49,533 nt of DNA from Asterionellopsis glacialis. Its lineage: Eukaryota; Bacillariophyta; Plagiogrammaphyceae; Rhaphoneidales; Asterionellopsidaceae. Each line of letters begins with the position of its first letter. Position 1 is the stretch's first letter. Below the pieces are notes generated by a model. It did not search any database and was not told the DNA's origin. It worked only from the letters and a program-made list of their open reading frames with translations. Below, piece by piece: positions 11,403-22,414 of this stretch. Both the position numbers and the translations under genes were made by a program. The stretch covers positions 1 to 49,533 of the forward strand of contig WKLE02005005.1 of the NCBI GenBank assembly GCA_014885115.2, written 5' to 3'.

Positions 11403-12843
11403 TGTCACTTGTTGGAAGCAGTCAGAGGTAGTTGCAGCTAGCCTGCACCAAAAAAAACATTTTTTTGTCCAACTGCATGCAAAAAACTGCCAGCTCCAAG
11501 ATTCAAAACTGGTGCACAATAAGAATCTCAACCATAACTCATTGGCATTGGGAGGTAAAACAATACTCATGATACAAAACACAAACTTCACAATATTTAG
11601 AATAATGTTGTATAAACTGATCCCATATTTATCCATTTATGATTACTTTTATAAGCATCTGAATATTGAGTGACACGAGTGTGACACAGTTTGAACACCT
11701 TTTTTCTTCATACAAATTTTGAACCTCTTGATTGAAACCTAAATATTTAATGAAATTCAAATAGTTACTATTGTTTTAATGTTGTATATGTCTTCTTTTG
11801 TAGTTTATCTAATGTATCATAACTTCTCAGAACCCAAAAGACTTGAGTAATGATAGGTTTTGGAGGGCCATAAGTGGGACCATTGTGGAAGAGAAAAAGA
11901 TGGAAAATGTTTTGTGACATGCACTTGAAATGCCAAAAAATGCATGGGATTTAGTTTGGCTTCAACTGGTACTTGGCTGGTGATTCTGGTGATTCTGGTG
12001 ACACCTTGGTGCAAGTTTCATGCACCAGCCAGCTAATTTCCAAATTACTTAGGGGGTCTGTCAAAGAAAGGTTGCTTGGACTCCAGGTACCTGGTATGGA
12101 AGATTTGGATAATTTTGTTCAGAATATGGAGGATCAGTGAAACCCAGTACTGAAACCCTTGTGGGACATCTGGCCCTGACATTGCCCTTTTTATTTCTTC
12201 CCTCCCCCCCAAACCATTTTTTAAAACCAATGCTGCCTTTTCCTAAATACTTTTCACTAACAAATTTTAGGGATAGGGATATTTGCTCCTGGTTATCAAA
12301 CGTTTCTTCCTTCATTTTTCTGGGAATATTCTCTTTGTGTTTTTTTTTTAGTTATACTACATTTCCTAATTAATTTCTTCTTCAAATTTCTACAATTTTA
12401 AATATCAACACTACCCACAACATAAGCAATGGAGCTCAAAGTGATCATCTTGTATACTTTCCTCATATTACCACCATCTTCAACCCATACATTTCCTTTA
12501 TCTCCATTATTTACCGACTTACCTGCTTTGTTGTTCCTTTTATAAGGCATGTAACTAATGTGTGTCTTACATTTACTCTCCACTACCTGGTGTACTCCCA
12601 AGTGGTAGTTATCCATCTGGTCTTCATTTGCTGACCAATCTGGTTCAACTGAGTCCTTTGACAGGAACCATTTCCCAGATGCATCCTTTTTCCAGACAGC
12701 AAATACTAGGTGTATTACTGGATTATCCTTTTAATATTGTTGATGTCATTGTTAGTAATAGAAGGTGTTTTGTTTCTTGTATGTTTATTATCTATACTCT
12801 TCTTTTTGATCAATTTTTCTGAAAACCATCTTCCTTGCAATAT
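11403..12843. other. Non-coding part of the CpG-poor block
   Basis: Only short open frames are visible, none with recognisable content. There is a triple CTGGTGATT repeat near 11985-12000, a C-run near 12204 and a GGTACCTGGTAT near-palindrome at about 12087. Probably decayed element sequence. Confidence 0.5.
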
Positions 12844-13389
12844 CTAGAGGAGCTTATACACTCCATCTTCACTCATCTTTTTGTGGTTTTTCATTGTCAT
12901 ACTTGACATTGTATACAAAATAAGATTTGGGCCTTCTAAAAGCTCTGACATCCTATGTGTTGACACTACAGTTGTAAACCGTACAAATACACTATTAGTT
13001 TTGTCAGTGGACATAGCAGTTCCCAAAAAATACAATGATATGATATCTTTTTTAACATTGTTTGATATATTTTGGATTGTTTTTGTGTCTTCCTTTTCTT
13101 CATTTTCTCCTTCCCTAGTACTGTCATCTGCAGGTAGTTTTGCTGCATCTACTACTACCTCCGGTGGCATTCTTTTTGTTAATTGTTTTATCCTCTCCTT
13201 CTTGGTGTCATACCTTGATACACTGATACTTTCCATCAGAGCATCTTCAGTTTTTTCTTCCTCATCATATACTTCATCTTTTTCTTTTGGTTCTTTCTTG
13301 TATCTTCTTTCATTTTTGTACCTAATTACATCCTTTACTCGTTTTTTTATATCGTCTGTGGTTTCCTCCTCAGCATATTCTGTCATCAA
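12844..13389 (-). pseudogene. Lys/Glu-rich ORF inside the block, 181 codons
   Basis: The longest uninterrupted minus-strand frame in this part of the block. The N-terminal half is highly charged (KKRVKDVIRYKNERRYKK); the C-terminal half is more hydrophobic and includes SLYFLGTAMSTDKTN. It lies just downstream of the RNase-H-like ORF on the same strand and may be its C-terminal extension or a companion gene. An opposite-strand frame of similar length is a shadow. No known domain recognised. Confidence 0.35.
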
Positions 13390-13429
13390 GGTATGCTTTT
13401 AACTGACATGACAGACACTCACTAGAAAG

Positions 13430-15008
13430 GATGCCATTCCTTTATTCATCTGGTTTAATAAAGGACACAGCACTTTCCACATTTGCAATGTGACATTTAA
13501 CCCACCAGCTTCAAAAAAACATTCTGTCTGGAGTTTGGGGTTATATATACTGGTCCAAACTTTTTCTCTCTGTTTTTTGTGGGGACTTATTATGTTTTTG
13601 ATTTCCTAAATTGACATCATTTAAAGAAGCCTGATATCCATCTCTTGATTTATCTATTTTGAGATGGTATTCCTCCATACTCATCCAGAATCTATCAAAC
13701 TTGATTACCAAGTTAAGAAAGTCCATCACAGTAAATTCATGAACAATGCCTAGGAAAATTGCAAAAAATGTTCCAATAGCTCTTCTGTGAGTCAATGTGG
13801 TTGCCTGTGTTCTCATCATACAGAAGCACATCAAGACACACTCAACAACCCAATTTCCTTTGGTTATTACACTAACACCATTAACATGTAATAGCTATAA
13901 AAGGGATGACCACAATATTGTTACATGTTGGGAAGCAGATAGAATTCCCTTAATATTGACTGCATACAAATGCATCTGCATAAAAAAATTAAACACATAA
14001 CTACCTGTGACTCTGTATCTTGGTTTGTAAGGGACAATAATTTAAAATACATCACTTGCAAAGTCTTTAACTTGGTAAAATTTTGAATTTATATTGATCT
14101 TCTTCAATTAAACCCATGTCAATCAAATGGTTCCCTACTGTCTTGATCATGTTCCCACCTACTATCACTTGATAGCAGGCATTCTTCACATTGTGATTTG
14201 CATCAGTATGTGTGGAAAATTTATTGCTACCTTTTAAAATAGATAACAATCCACTTTTTATAAAATAGCCATCACATAATGATATGCCATCGTTGGCAGA
14301 ACAAAAGAAAATAAAAAAATAACCATCTTCTCTCAATTCTTTTTCTGTGTCTTCCATTAAATTACAAACTATACAATTAAAATCAGAAGTTTCATTTTTA
14401 GTTTGAGACCTTGCAAGAAGTTGAAATAATGGTGACACACAGGGTTGTTCCACATCTTGAAAGCAAACAATTGCTAATCTATTGATAAAGAAGCAGAAAA
14501 CGGGTTTTTCTTGGAGAAATGAGCCTTACAATATCTAATAAAAAATTTCTTGGCTCCATCATCACTTCTATCAACTAGGCTTGAAAGAAAAGCATTGTGC
14601 TTGGCATCAAAAGGTTGAGCATAATATTTCATGTTCCTCTCTATTGGTCCATTTAGATTGGCAGAGAGGATTCTTGTGGACTTTGGACAACTTGCCTGCA
14701 ATATAAGATAAAGATGACAAACGGCCTTCAACATAGGACTCCTATTTTGTCCATTCATTCTTCTGATGGAGGTTTTTTAATGGTTACCAAATCAATGTAG
14801 ATTCAAATTGAGGGTTTTGTTGATAGAATTCCAAGAATTCTTTAAACCAAGATGTCCTAATATAATCTAGTGTTATATTTGATGGTGAAAAAAAGTACTC
14901 AATATATATTTCCAAACCAACCTGAATTGAATATTTCTTGATAATTGACTTTGGAAGAAGAACCCAACAAGTATTTTTTTCAATTTTCTCAATGCTTCCA
15001 TCAGTCAT
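13430..15008 (-). pseudogene. Second element ORF, possible RNase-H-fold transposase remnant
   Basis: Successive minus-strand segments (15008-14784, 14758-14474, 14453-14067, 13834-13541 continuing to about 13430) read as one protein after frameshifts, for example around 14480 where SLSI passes into NRLAIVCFQDVEQP. Notable content: a string DANHNVKNACYQ, where a D-x-x-H-x-x-K-N pattern resembles the second catalytic region of several RNase-H-fold transposases, and a C-terminal part with HEFTVMDFLNLV and SRDGYQASLNDV. It is unlike the DDE transposase at 9608-11402, so two element families may be present. The fold assignment is inference. Confidence 0.35.
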
Positions 15009-15260
15009 TGTGATGGTGTTGTACCTTCCAGAGTTTTTTGTTGATAATTACTTTGTTATTTTCCTGAGCAATAGTTGTGTTTGCAAGAGAAGGAAACAAT
15101 GCTATGTTCTTTGACACTGTCATTTGTTCTTTTGTGATATTAGTAGCTTCTTCTTTCTTTTTGAAAAGAACAATAAAGCATTATTTTTTGGTAGTTTGTT
15201 GAACACCCAAAGGAGCTTCTAAACCAAGTCCCTTTTGTTTCTCTTAGTTGATCTTGTTCT

Positions 15261-15503
15261 TCAGTTATTGCTTGTGCCCAACAGACTAAATATGATCACT
15301 AAAACATCTGTACATGAAGGGATAACCTCTTCTTGTTTTCTGAACATGAGTTTTTGAATCAACATTGTACTTGCAACAAATACTGCAGGTGATATAGAGA
15401 CCATCCAATGAAGTTTCAACAATGATCCCCTGATACTTCTTTGGAATGGGATCCCAAGAAGTTCATTTGGAAGAGTCTCTTCCAAAGCATCAGAAGAGTC
15501 CAT
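15261..15503 (-). pseudogene. Short ORF fragment, possible N-terminus of the second element ORF
   Basis: An 80-codon minus-strand frame beginning MDSSDALEETLPNELLGI with a hydrophobic middle (WMVSISPAVFVASTML). It lies upstream of and on the same strand as the RNase-H-like remnant and is probably its decayed beginning. Nothing recognisable by itself. Confidence 0.25.
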
Positions 15504-15664
15504 TGCATTTTGGTTTGAGGCAGTTGTTTATTGTATAGCAATACAGTATGTTATTTGGAGGATTGTGGAGGCTTACAAATTTAGTTTCCCATCATTGCTT
15601 TTTCTTTTGTCAATGCTGTGTGACCTCCTAATAATACCATTCATTTCGTAATGTTGGTGTAAAA

Positions 15665-16646
15665 ATGACCATTGGGAAAAGGAGGGAAAAGGTAGGCACA
15701 AGGTATTCCTCAGGGAAAAGGCACAACATCAAAGAAGCACCTAGCTATTTAAGAGGTGTATTTTCTGGTGTACACAGCAATGCACAAAATGTTTGCTTTC
15801 CAAACTACACAAACTCATACACCTTCTTCTCCTCATTTGTTATTCCAAAAGGACTACATGTTAATTGTTGAGTACTAGCAATATCAGCATCCAACAAGCA
15901 AAACACCACATCCTGCTTGGCTCATCTTGTACCATATTATAACTTTGATGGTGATGATGATAAAGTAATCCTGACACTCAGCAGAGACAAACCACTGTTT
16001 GATCAATTTAAGAGGAACAATTGTGCAGTTTGTAAAATCACTGAGTACACTGAAAAGTGTTATGCAAGAGAGATTGTTCTGCCAAATGAGCTGTTGAACA
16101 AAAATGTACAAAGCACTGGAAAGTGAGTACAAAGTGACAGAGATTATCCAAGCATGGTAACAGTGATGATATCCCTTACAAAGGCAATGAAAAATTTGAA
16201 GTTCTGTATGACAGAGGTGATGTCAACATTTGATGAAGAGTCTTCACCTTTAATTGGAACAAATATTTTTGGGGATAAAGAAGGAAACCTTTACAACTTA
16301 CCAGAAGACCTGATCACACTTCCAAACAATGTCAATCAGAAAAAATTCAAGCCAAAACAAAAAGAAAGAAAAGGAGGAAGACCATGAAAAAGAGGATGAA
16401 AAGAAGGAGCAAGAATATAGTAAAGAGAAAGAGAATGAGCAAGAAGAGGATGATGATGATAGCCACACAACTTTAGAAGCATATAACAGAATGGAGAAGA
16501 AAGATCATGTGGAAGAGGAACAAGAGGAAAAATCTTATGATAGTAACTTTGACTTGCCGGCAGAAACTCCTAAAGAACCTACAGAACAAGAAAACAAGGA
16601 AGCTATTCCTGGTACAGCCCAATTTGGGCCACTCTTAAAGTATTAG
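15665..16646 (+). pseudogene. Broken ORF with acidic C-terminal tail (copy B)
   Basis: Plus-strand frame from 15665 to 16387 interrupted only by two TGA codons (15869-15871 and 16124-16126). A frame change near 16350 then leads into a strongly charged tail (EEDHEKEDEKKEQEY...) ending at 16646. The part around EGNLYNLPEDLITLPNNV resembles the minus-strand ORF at 7459-8169. Both TGAs could be former CGA Arg codons changed by CpG deamination. A short intron starting at GTGAGT (16123) is an alternative for the second stop. Function unknown. Confidence 0.45.
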
Positions 16647-17028
16647 TACCTGGTAGTCAGGAAGTGTAATATGCTGATACAGATTGCAAGGAAAAAGAAG
16701 GAGACCGCAGGACATTTTTTTGGAAATAGCCATTAATATAGCTATTAGAAATAGGATTATTAAGTGAATTTGTACCATTTACTTAGGAAAACCAAAAACC
16801 AATGCAGAATTTTTTGGGTTAGGGTTTAAATTTTTTCATGTAGAGGTTTCACTGGTTCTCAAATATGTAGTGGCAAATTGGTCCCCAGGGTGAGGAAAAA
16901 TGCATTACCTTGGGGGGTGATTTGAATGTCACGAGACCATCCTAACTCTGTAACTGCAAGGTTTTCAAAATGGAAGAGATAAGAGGATATATCTCATCTT
17001 GTTAATAAATCTTATGATTGATTGAAGA

Positions 17029-17276
17029 CATCTATTGACAACTACTGGTGATTGTCACTTTTCCTTTATGTCAATTAGCTTGGACCAAAAGGGAAAAAAT
17101 GTGAGATACATTTGGTCAATGCAGGGTGTGCTCTTTTATCTTTAAACTGGTTTTGAGCTCTTCTAACATCTATTGATGACTACTAGTGATTGTTACTTTT
17201 CCTTTATGTTGGTTGGCTTGAACCAAAAGTAAAAAAGGTGAGATACATTCGGTAACTGGTTTTGAGCTCTTCTAAC
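17029..17276. repeat. Diverged two-copy tandem repeat, 137-bp period
   Basis: Unit 1 begins ACATCTATTGA at 17029 and unit 2 begins with the same string at 17166. Both end in GGTTTTGAGCTCTTCTAAC. Unit 2 lacks about 27 bp. Most substitutions are transitions; one place pairs CA with TG and another pairs TG with CG. Confidence 0.8.
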
Positions 17277-18938
17277 CAGTGCCATCCTTGATTTATTTAC
17301 TACTTGGGGGGGGGGGATTGACAAGACTAGTGAGGGCTGGTACTCAGCTGTCAGTAGGACTTTCAAACCTTACAACAGCAGCAAAAATCCCATTTCACTA
17401 TACTGTAAAGGGTCCCCCCCTGACAACCTTTTTACTTTTTATATCAAACAGTACTTTTTTTGCAGCAATTAAATGGTGGTGGTAGGGGGGGGCTTAGAAC
17501 AATTGGAAAATACACCATATTTAGAAATGACAATAATATGATTGAGAGACAGAAACTTTTCATGATAGAAATGATATCATTTTAAAATTTACTCATGCAG
17601 CCAATGTAAATTGCTTGTCTTGGTACAGTATAAAGTCTACAAATAGAGGCCTCATTGGTCCTTTTTTGACTCATCTATGTGTCATACCAAAGAATCTAGT
17701 ACTAACCCACTCCTGTGGGACTCAAGTAAGATGTCAGAGAACTCTTTCTGCAGATGAGCATTCCCATAATTGCAGTAATAGTTGAATTGGAAAGACACTT
17801 TTTGTAGAAGTATTATAAAAGTGTAACCAATATATATATGGACAATATTGATATTGTCAACCCTTTTGAGGAGCCAGCTGCATTTTCAGAAAAATGAGAT
17901 ATATCTTATTTTTGGGAACCATGCATTTAAAGGGTTAATTCTTAAGTTAATTCTTAATTAGTTATTGAATAGAAATAGAAAGTTTGAATGAGGACCAGCC
18001 ACAAGATGCTATTCTTGTTCTTGAATTATATAGTAGGGTCAAAGGAGACCTACTGGTTGTACTTCAAAGCGGTATTATTGAAGAAAAAGGGAATGATTAG
18101 TGGTGAAGGAAATATGCAGGAGGGACTGGATGAGGATAAAATAAGAAAGGATGAAAAGCAAACCTGTATGTGCTAAGAAACTAGATGAAATCCTTAATGC
18201 AAGAAGGTTCATGAGAGTTTTTTGATACCATAGGTCCCTAAGTGAGTTGGTGTCTTCTATTTTTCTTGCTTGAGGATAACACCACAGTACTGAATTGCTG
18301 GTGGGAAGGTCATCAATATCTACAAGGTGCATCTTGCATTTTTGATAGCTCTCTGGAGATACATTCTAAAGAAGTATATTAACTAGAGGTTTTCACTATA
18401 ATGAGGAGATAAGAAGGGCAACTTGCATTTACAGGGGCAAGTGTTTGCAATTGGAGAAGAAATGTTTTCACATTGGAAGATTCTACCATTGATGTCTCCA
18501 TTATCTCAAATAGACTTGTGAATTAGGGTCTTCTCCTCTCATATATAAACATCAACACACTCCTCTAACAACTCCCAAACAGCACTATTCCTACTTATTA
18601 CTTATACTAGATGCTGACTGGTGTTGTCCATGCATCATTCATGATCTAGTTTATGTACTAGCATTGCCAATCATCATCATTAATTACTATGTTGTGTATT
18701 GTGATGCTGAGTTTTATTGCTTTCTCTTTGTGAAGTTGCTACTACCTACTGCTACTGCTCTTTTGAATTCACTCCTATGATCACAAAAAAATAAAAAAAA
18801 CACCTGGCATCTGCATGAAACACTGAAGCAAACACTAAACTAGTTGTGCTTTGCTAGAGGCTGCAGGATTAGTGGATATAAAGAAAATGAAGACAAAGAG
18901 AGGCAAGGTGAGATGAAGTTTCCAAAAAGAGTTAAGAA

Positions 18939-18986
18939 AAGCAACATGCAATATAAATTGTTAAGCAACATGCAATATAAATTGTT
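18939..18986. repeat. Perfect 24-bp tandem repeat
   Basis: Two identical head-to-tail copies (18939-18962, 18963-18986) beginning AAGCAACATGCAATATAAAT. Perfect identity implies a recent slippage or duplication in otherwise decayed sequence. Confidence 0.9.
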
Positions 18987-21945
18987 GGGGATTGAAAAAA
19001 ATATGAGTCTCCATTAATTTTAGGCTGGATCAACTGCTGGCCCATACACTGACCCAAATTAACACATATGACTGTGTACAAACTCTGTCAAGTACAGATC
19101 TTTGCCCCCTCTTCAGACCTATTTCCCCCCCCATTTCTTATGCATATCATTCAGATTTATATGTGTGCAGAATGAGTTTTCCAATAATTTTGTCAAGAGG
19201 AAACAGTGGGTTACTTTCTACTGTTGACACATCTTATACTAAATTGGATAAATAGACAATTAGGCTTCTTATTGTTGGACATTCTTGGTATAGAGAGTTT
19301 GATTTGCCTTCTGAAACAGCTGTTTTGGATTTGGCATCACAACCGTGATTAAGTGGACATGAGGACCTGGTAACAGCAGCAGGGATGTCAACAACCTATC
19401 CATTGATTGTACAGACAATGTCATTCTTGACTAAAAAGCAAAATGGTTCCCTTGATTCCATCATGTTGATGATAATGTGGTAGTTTTGGAAACAACAACA
19501 AGAAGTAAGTGGCTCCTGACAGTAGTAACACAACAAAATATTTTAGTGCTAAAGATTGGGGATACACTAATTTAGGAGTGTGTAGATTGCATCTTTTGGA
19601 TTGATCTGTCTGATGTGACTTCACTAGTACTAGATCATAACTGTATAGTATGAAGCAGAATTTGAAACATTATTGCCACTATGATATTGCTTTCTAAGTT
19701 CTAAGAAGGTTTTGGGATATCTGATTTTGAAGCAACTTCTTTGAATGAGTATGCCTCATGCAGCAAATCTACATCATGGTCTTCTAAATAGGCTCCTCAT
19801 TGGCAGTATCATCATGAAGAACAACAAGAGCAAGTCTTACTTATTGTCTTCTATTACTTTATGATAGTGAGGAATCTTGTTGACAACATTATAATGTATT
19901 GAAAGACTGAACAACTAAAAACAAATTCATTGTAGTACATGCCATGGCACAACCATTTTTTTATGGTGGCCGTTCAATTAATTGTACAAATTAGGTGGCA
20001 ACAAGTTATATGCTATCAAGGTTTTTGGAGGAGATATTGCTTTGTTTCAACTCAAAATCCTGCACTTGTCTGCCTACTACATCACATATTTCATTTACTC
20101 CTGTGATTCTTCTGGTCTTGTTTATCTTGCACATGAGATCTTTTCAGTACATATTCATGTGGTGGACAAATAAGAAGTGTGATTGTCCATCTTTTGGTGA
20201 TGAGTTACTCACCACAAGATATGTCTCAAGTCTTGATCCTATCACTTTTTCTTGTTGATTGTCCACTATATGATCTGTTGGCATATTCATTTGATAGCAC
20301 TCATAATGGATATAGCACCAGAGAAAACCTTTTGATCACATAATGAATGGGATAGGGAATCATGATTATGATTTTTATTTTTCAAGTATGAAAAACACCC
20401 AACTTCAAGATTAGCTGTCAAATCTCTATTTAACCATATTTTCAGATTTAGATAAACAAATTTAAAACTAAGGGCAATTGTATACATGATGAAATGATGC
20501 ATTACAATTTTTTTTACACATAGTACACATGACAATCTTCCTATTCAAATGCTGATGCATAAAATATATATGATAATACTAAAAAGGATATATCATAAAA
20601 TAACATATCTGCCTTACAAGGATCACAATTTTTAGATGTAACACTACAATATTATTAGTTACATTTCAACTACTACAGATTTTGTTTAAATATAGACATG
20701 TTGACTTGTATTCTTTTATAATATGCCTTATACTTTAAAGGAAAGAATAGTATTTATCCTTTTTCTTTTTTTTGGGTAAAATGGAAAAAATAGTAAGAAT
20801 GATCATCCTCAGAGAACTCAGCATTGCAATGTAAATGAAAATACCACATTTGTTTTCTGTAGCATTTTTATTATGATCAACAGTGCCATCTTGTGGTGGA
20901 CTATTTACGGACTTGGTTCTACAAAAAAATGATTCCTCCTGGGCTGTTGAACAAGAACAACCAAAGAAAAAAATGCAAAAAACATATTTGCTCCACTTCT
21001 ATATATAATGCTATGCCATTTTCAAACATGCCTGGTAGAGTGTTCCATAAGAAACAATTTGTAATCAATTATCAAAGCCATCACCAAGAAAAGTGGTTCT
21101 TTGATATCATGAACTGCTGTTATGGGAGAAATAACAAGATAACTAGTATTCCAAGAAATAAAATGAAATAAAATAAATCTAATATTTAAGGTGTGTCCTA
21201 CCTACAGCTATGGTTCTTGATACATATGTCTAGAATATTGTTTAGATAGGATCACCACAGTCTGCTGGGATACACTAGTCACTCCTGGGGGACAATGTCT
21301 TGGGGGAAGAGCATGTAAGTAAAAACCTTCAATGAGGTGCCTAAAAAAGCTTACACAACCCACTGAAGTTCTGTACATTATGTCTGTCTTGATTTTCTGT
21401 CATTTTTGTGTGGTGCTAGTGTGTGTTGTCTGTCTTGTTGGTTTGGTGCCAGACAGGCAGCTCTAGTGACTTGCATATGCGAGGCTGCTGGCTGAAGGGA
21501 AGCAATAACTAGTATTCCAGGAGTTACTATTTTTTCTTACCACCATGAAATACTGGAGATCCTAGTTTCTCCCCCCCTAGAATAAGCTCCTTTTCTCTTG
21601 TTGTGGAGCTAAAAGGATTAAAAAATATGTCGGAAGATGAAATAGGATTTCCTTTGAGTCATTCTTTCATGACTTTGCTATGTAACATGTATAGGGTGTT
21701 ACTAGGATAGGAGTCATCAGTTTTGGTCACACAAGTTTTGTTCCTTAAACAACATAACTTACTGGGAAGGATACATTTTAATAATTGCCAAAAATTGTCA
21801 GCCCCACCACCAACACGCACACCATGGTTCCTTTAATTTTAGCAATACAAAAAAATAATGTACTGATTCATGTGCAGGAACAATTCCTGACTCCAACCAT
21901 TTGGATTAACTCTTTGTACTGTACTGTAAATACATAAAAACTAGT

Positions 21946-22414
21946 ATTCGATGTCTCTTGTATGTATGATACAGTCCTACTAAGTCTTTCCACTCGTTTC
22001 AGACGTCCTACGTGTAGACTGTTGAACGTTCTGTGATGTACACTAATTTATGTATTGATATATTAAATTGGACTTCCAACATGGCTAGCCTGGCCATGAG
22101 TAGACAATTGCCGCAAAAGCATTTCTGATTCGACTCAGAGAAAAATAGATTCTTGGGTTCCCTTGCAGTCGAATGTGCACACAACCTCCTACCATCATTG
22201 GCAAATTTTTTATAAGAATTATAAGCTGTCGCGATGGTACCCTGGATGTACGAGGCAATACTTGCCAGTAAGCTTAGAGTCTCTCGCTATCGACCGATTT
22301 CGAAGAAGCACAATTGGTGTAGTGAGAGGAACGAACGATGTAGGACAAAAGTGGATCACGACCTGCCAATTCTTGTAGACCTTTTTGCTTCACTCTCGAC
22401 AAATTGAAGAGAAT
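21946..22414. other. Right edge of the CpG-poor block and 3' flank of the next gene
   Basis: CpG frequency recovers from about 21,949 onward (for example TTCAGACGTCCTACGTG near 22000). The stretch is the likely 3' flank of the minus-strand gene that ends at 22415. No gene seen. Confidence 0.5.

Larger units (their letters stand above)
7440..21945. mobile_element. CpG-depleted block of decayed transposable-element sequence
   Basis: Between about 7,440-7,600 and 21,945 CpG nearly vanishes: 7,621-10,200 has two by eye (8380 and 9334) and the whole block has about 30. With C and G near 18% each, several hundred are expected. CpG returns sharply on both sides. The block holds fragments of a DDE-type transposase, a second RNase-H-fold-like ORF, and two related acidic-tailed ORFs, all interrupted by stops and frameshifts, followed by about 5.3 kb without coding. 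I found no convincing terminal inverted repeats or target-site duplication, so the ends come from composition only and more than one element may be nested. Confidence 0.75.
16650..21945. other. Long non-coding half of the CpG-poor block
   Basis: About 5.3 kb with no open frame above 92 codons and no recognisable protein. It is AT-rich and as CpG-poor as the ORF-bearing half. It contains a 137-bp-period tandem repeat, a perfect 24-bp tandem repeat and G/C homopolymer runs (11 G at 17306-17316, C7 near 17414, G8 near 17485). It may be old element sequence or several superposed insertions. Confidence 0.5.

Noticed and set aside
12881..13402. Long plus-strand frame (173 codons) inside the block
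   Set aside because: It is the complement of a Lys/Glu-rich minus-strand ORF, giving an artificial Ser/Phe/Leu-rich protein; the minus frame fits the direction of neighbouring remnants.
15869..16126. Idea that TGA is read as a sense codon in the block
   Set aside because: The host genes in this window end at TGA normally (for example P450 at 2771-2773), and frameshifts and TAA stops nearby show the ORFs are simply broken.
17306..17490. G runs as a G-quadruplex regulatory element
   Set aside because: Only single long runs separated by more than 100 bp, in decayed non-coding DNA with no gene nearby.
7440..21945. Viral insertion or Polinton/Maverick
   Set aside because: No polymerase, capsid, ATPase or integrase motif was visible; the enzymes seen are transposase-like.
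7380..22030. Terminal inverted repeats and target-site duplication of the block
   Set aside because: I compared the sequences around both composition edges and found only an 8-bp match (TATTTACA), which is not significant.
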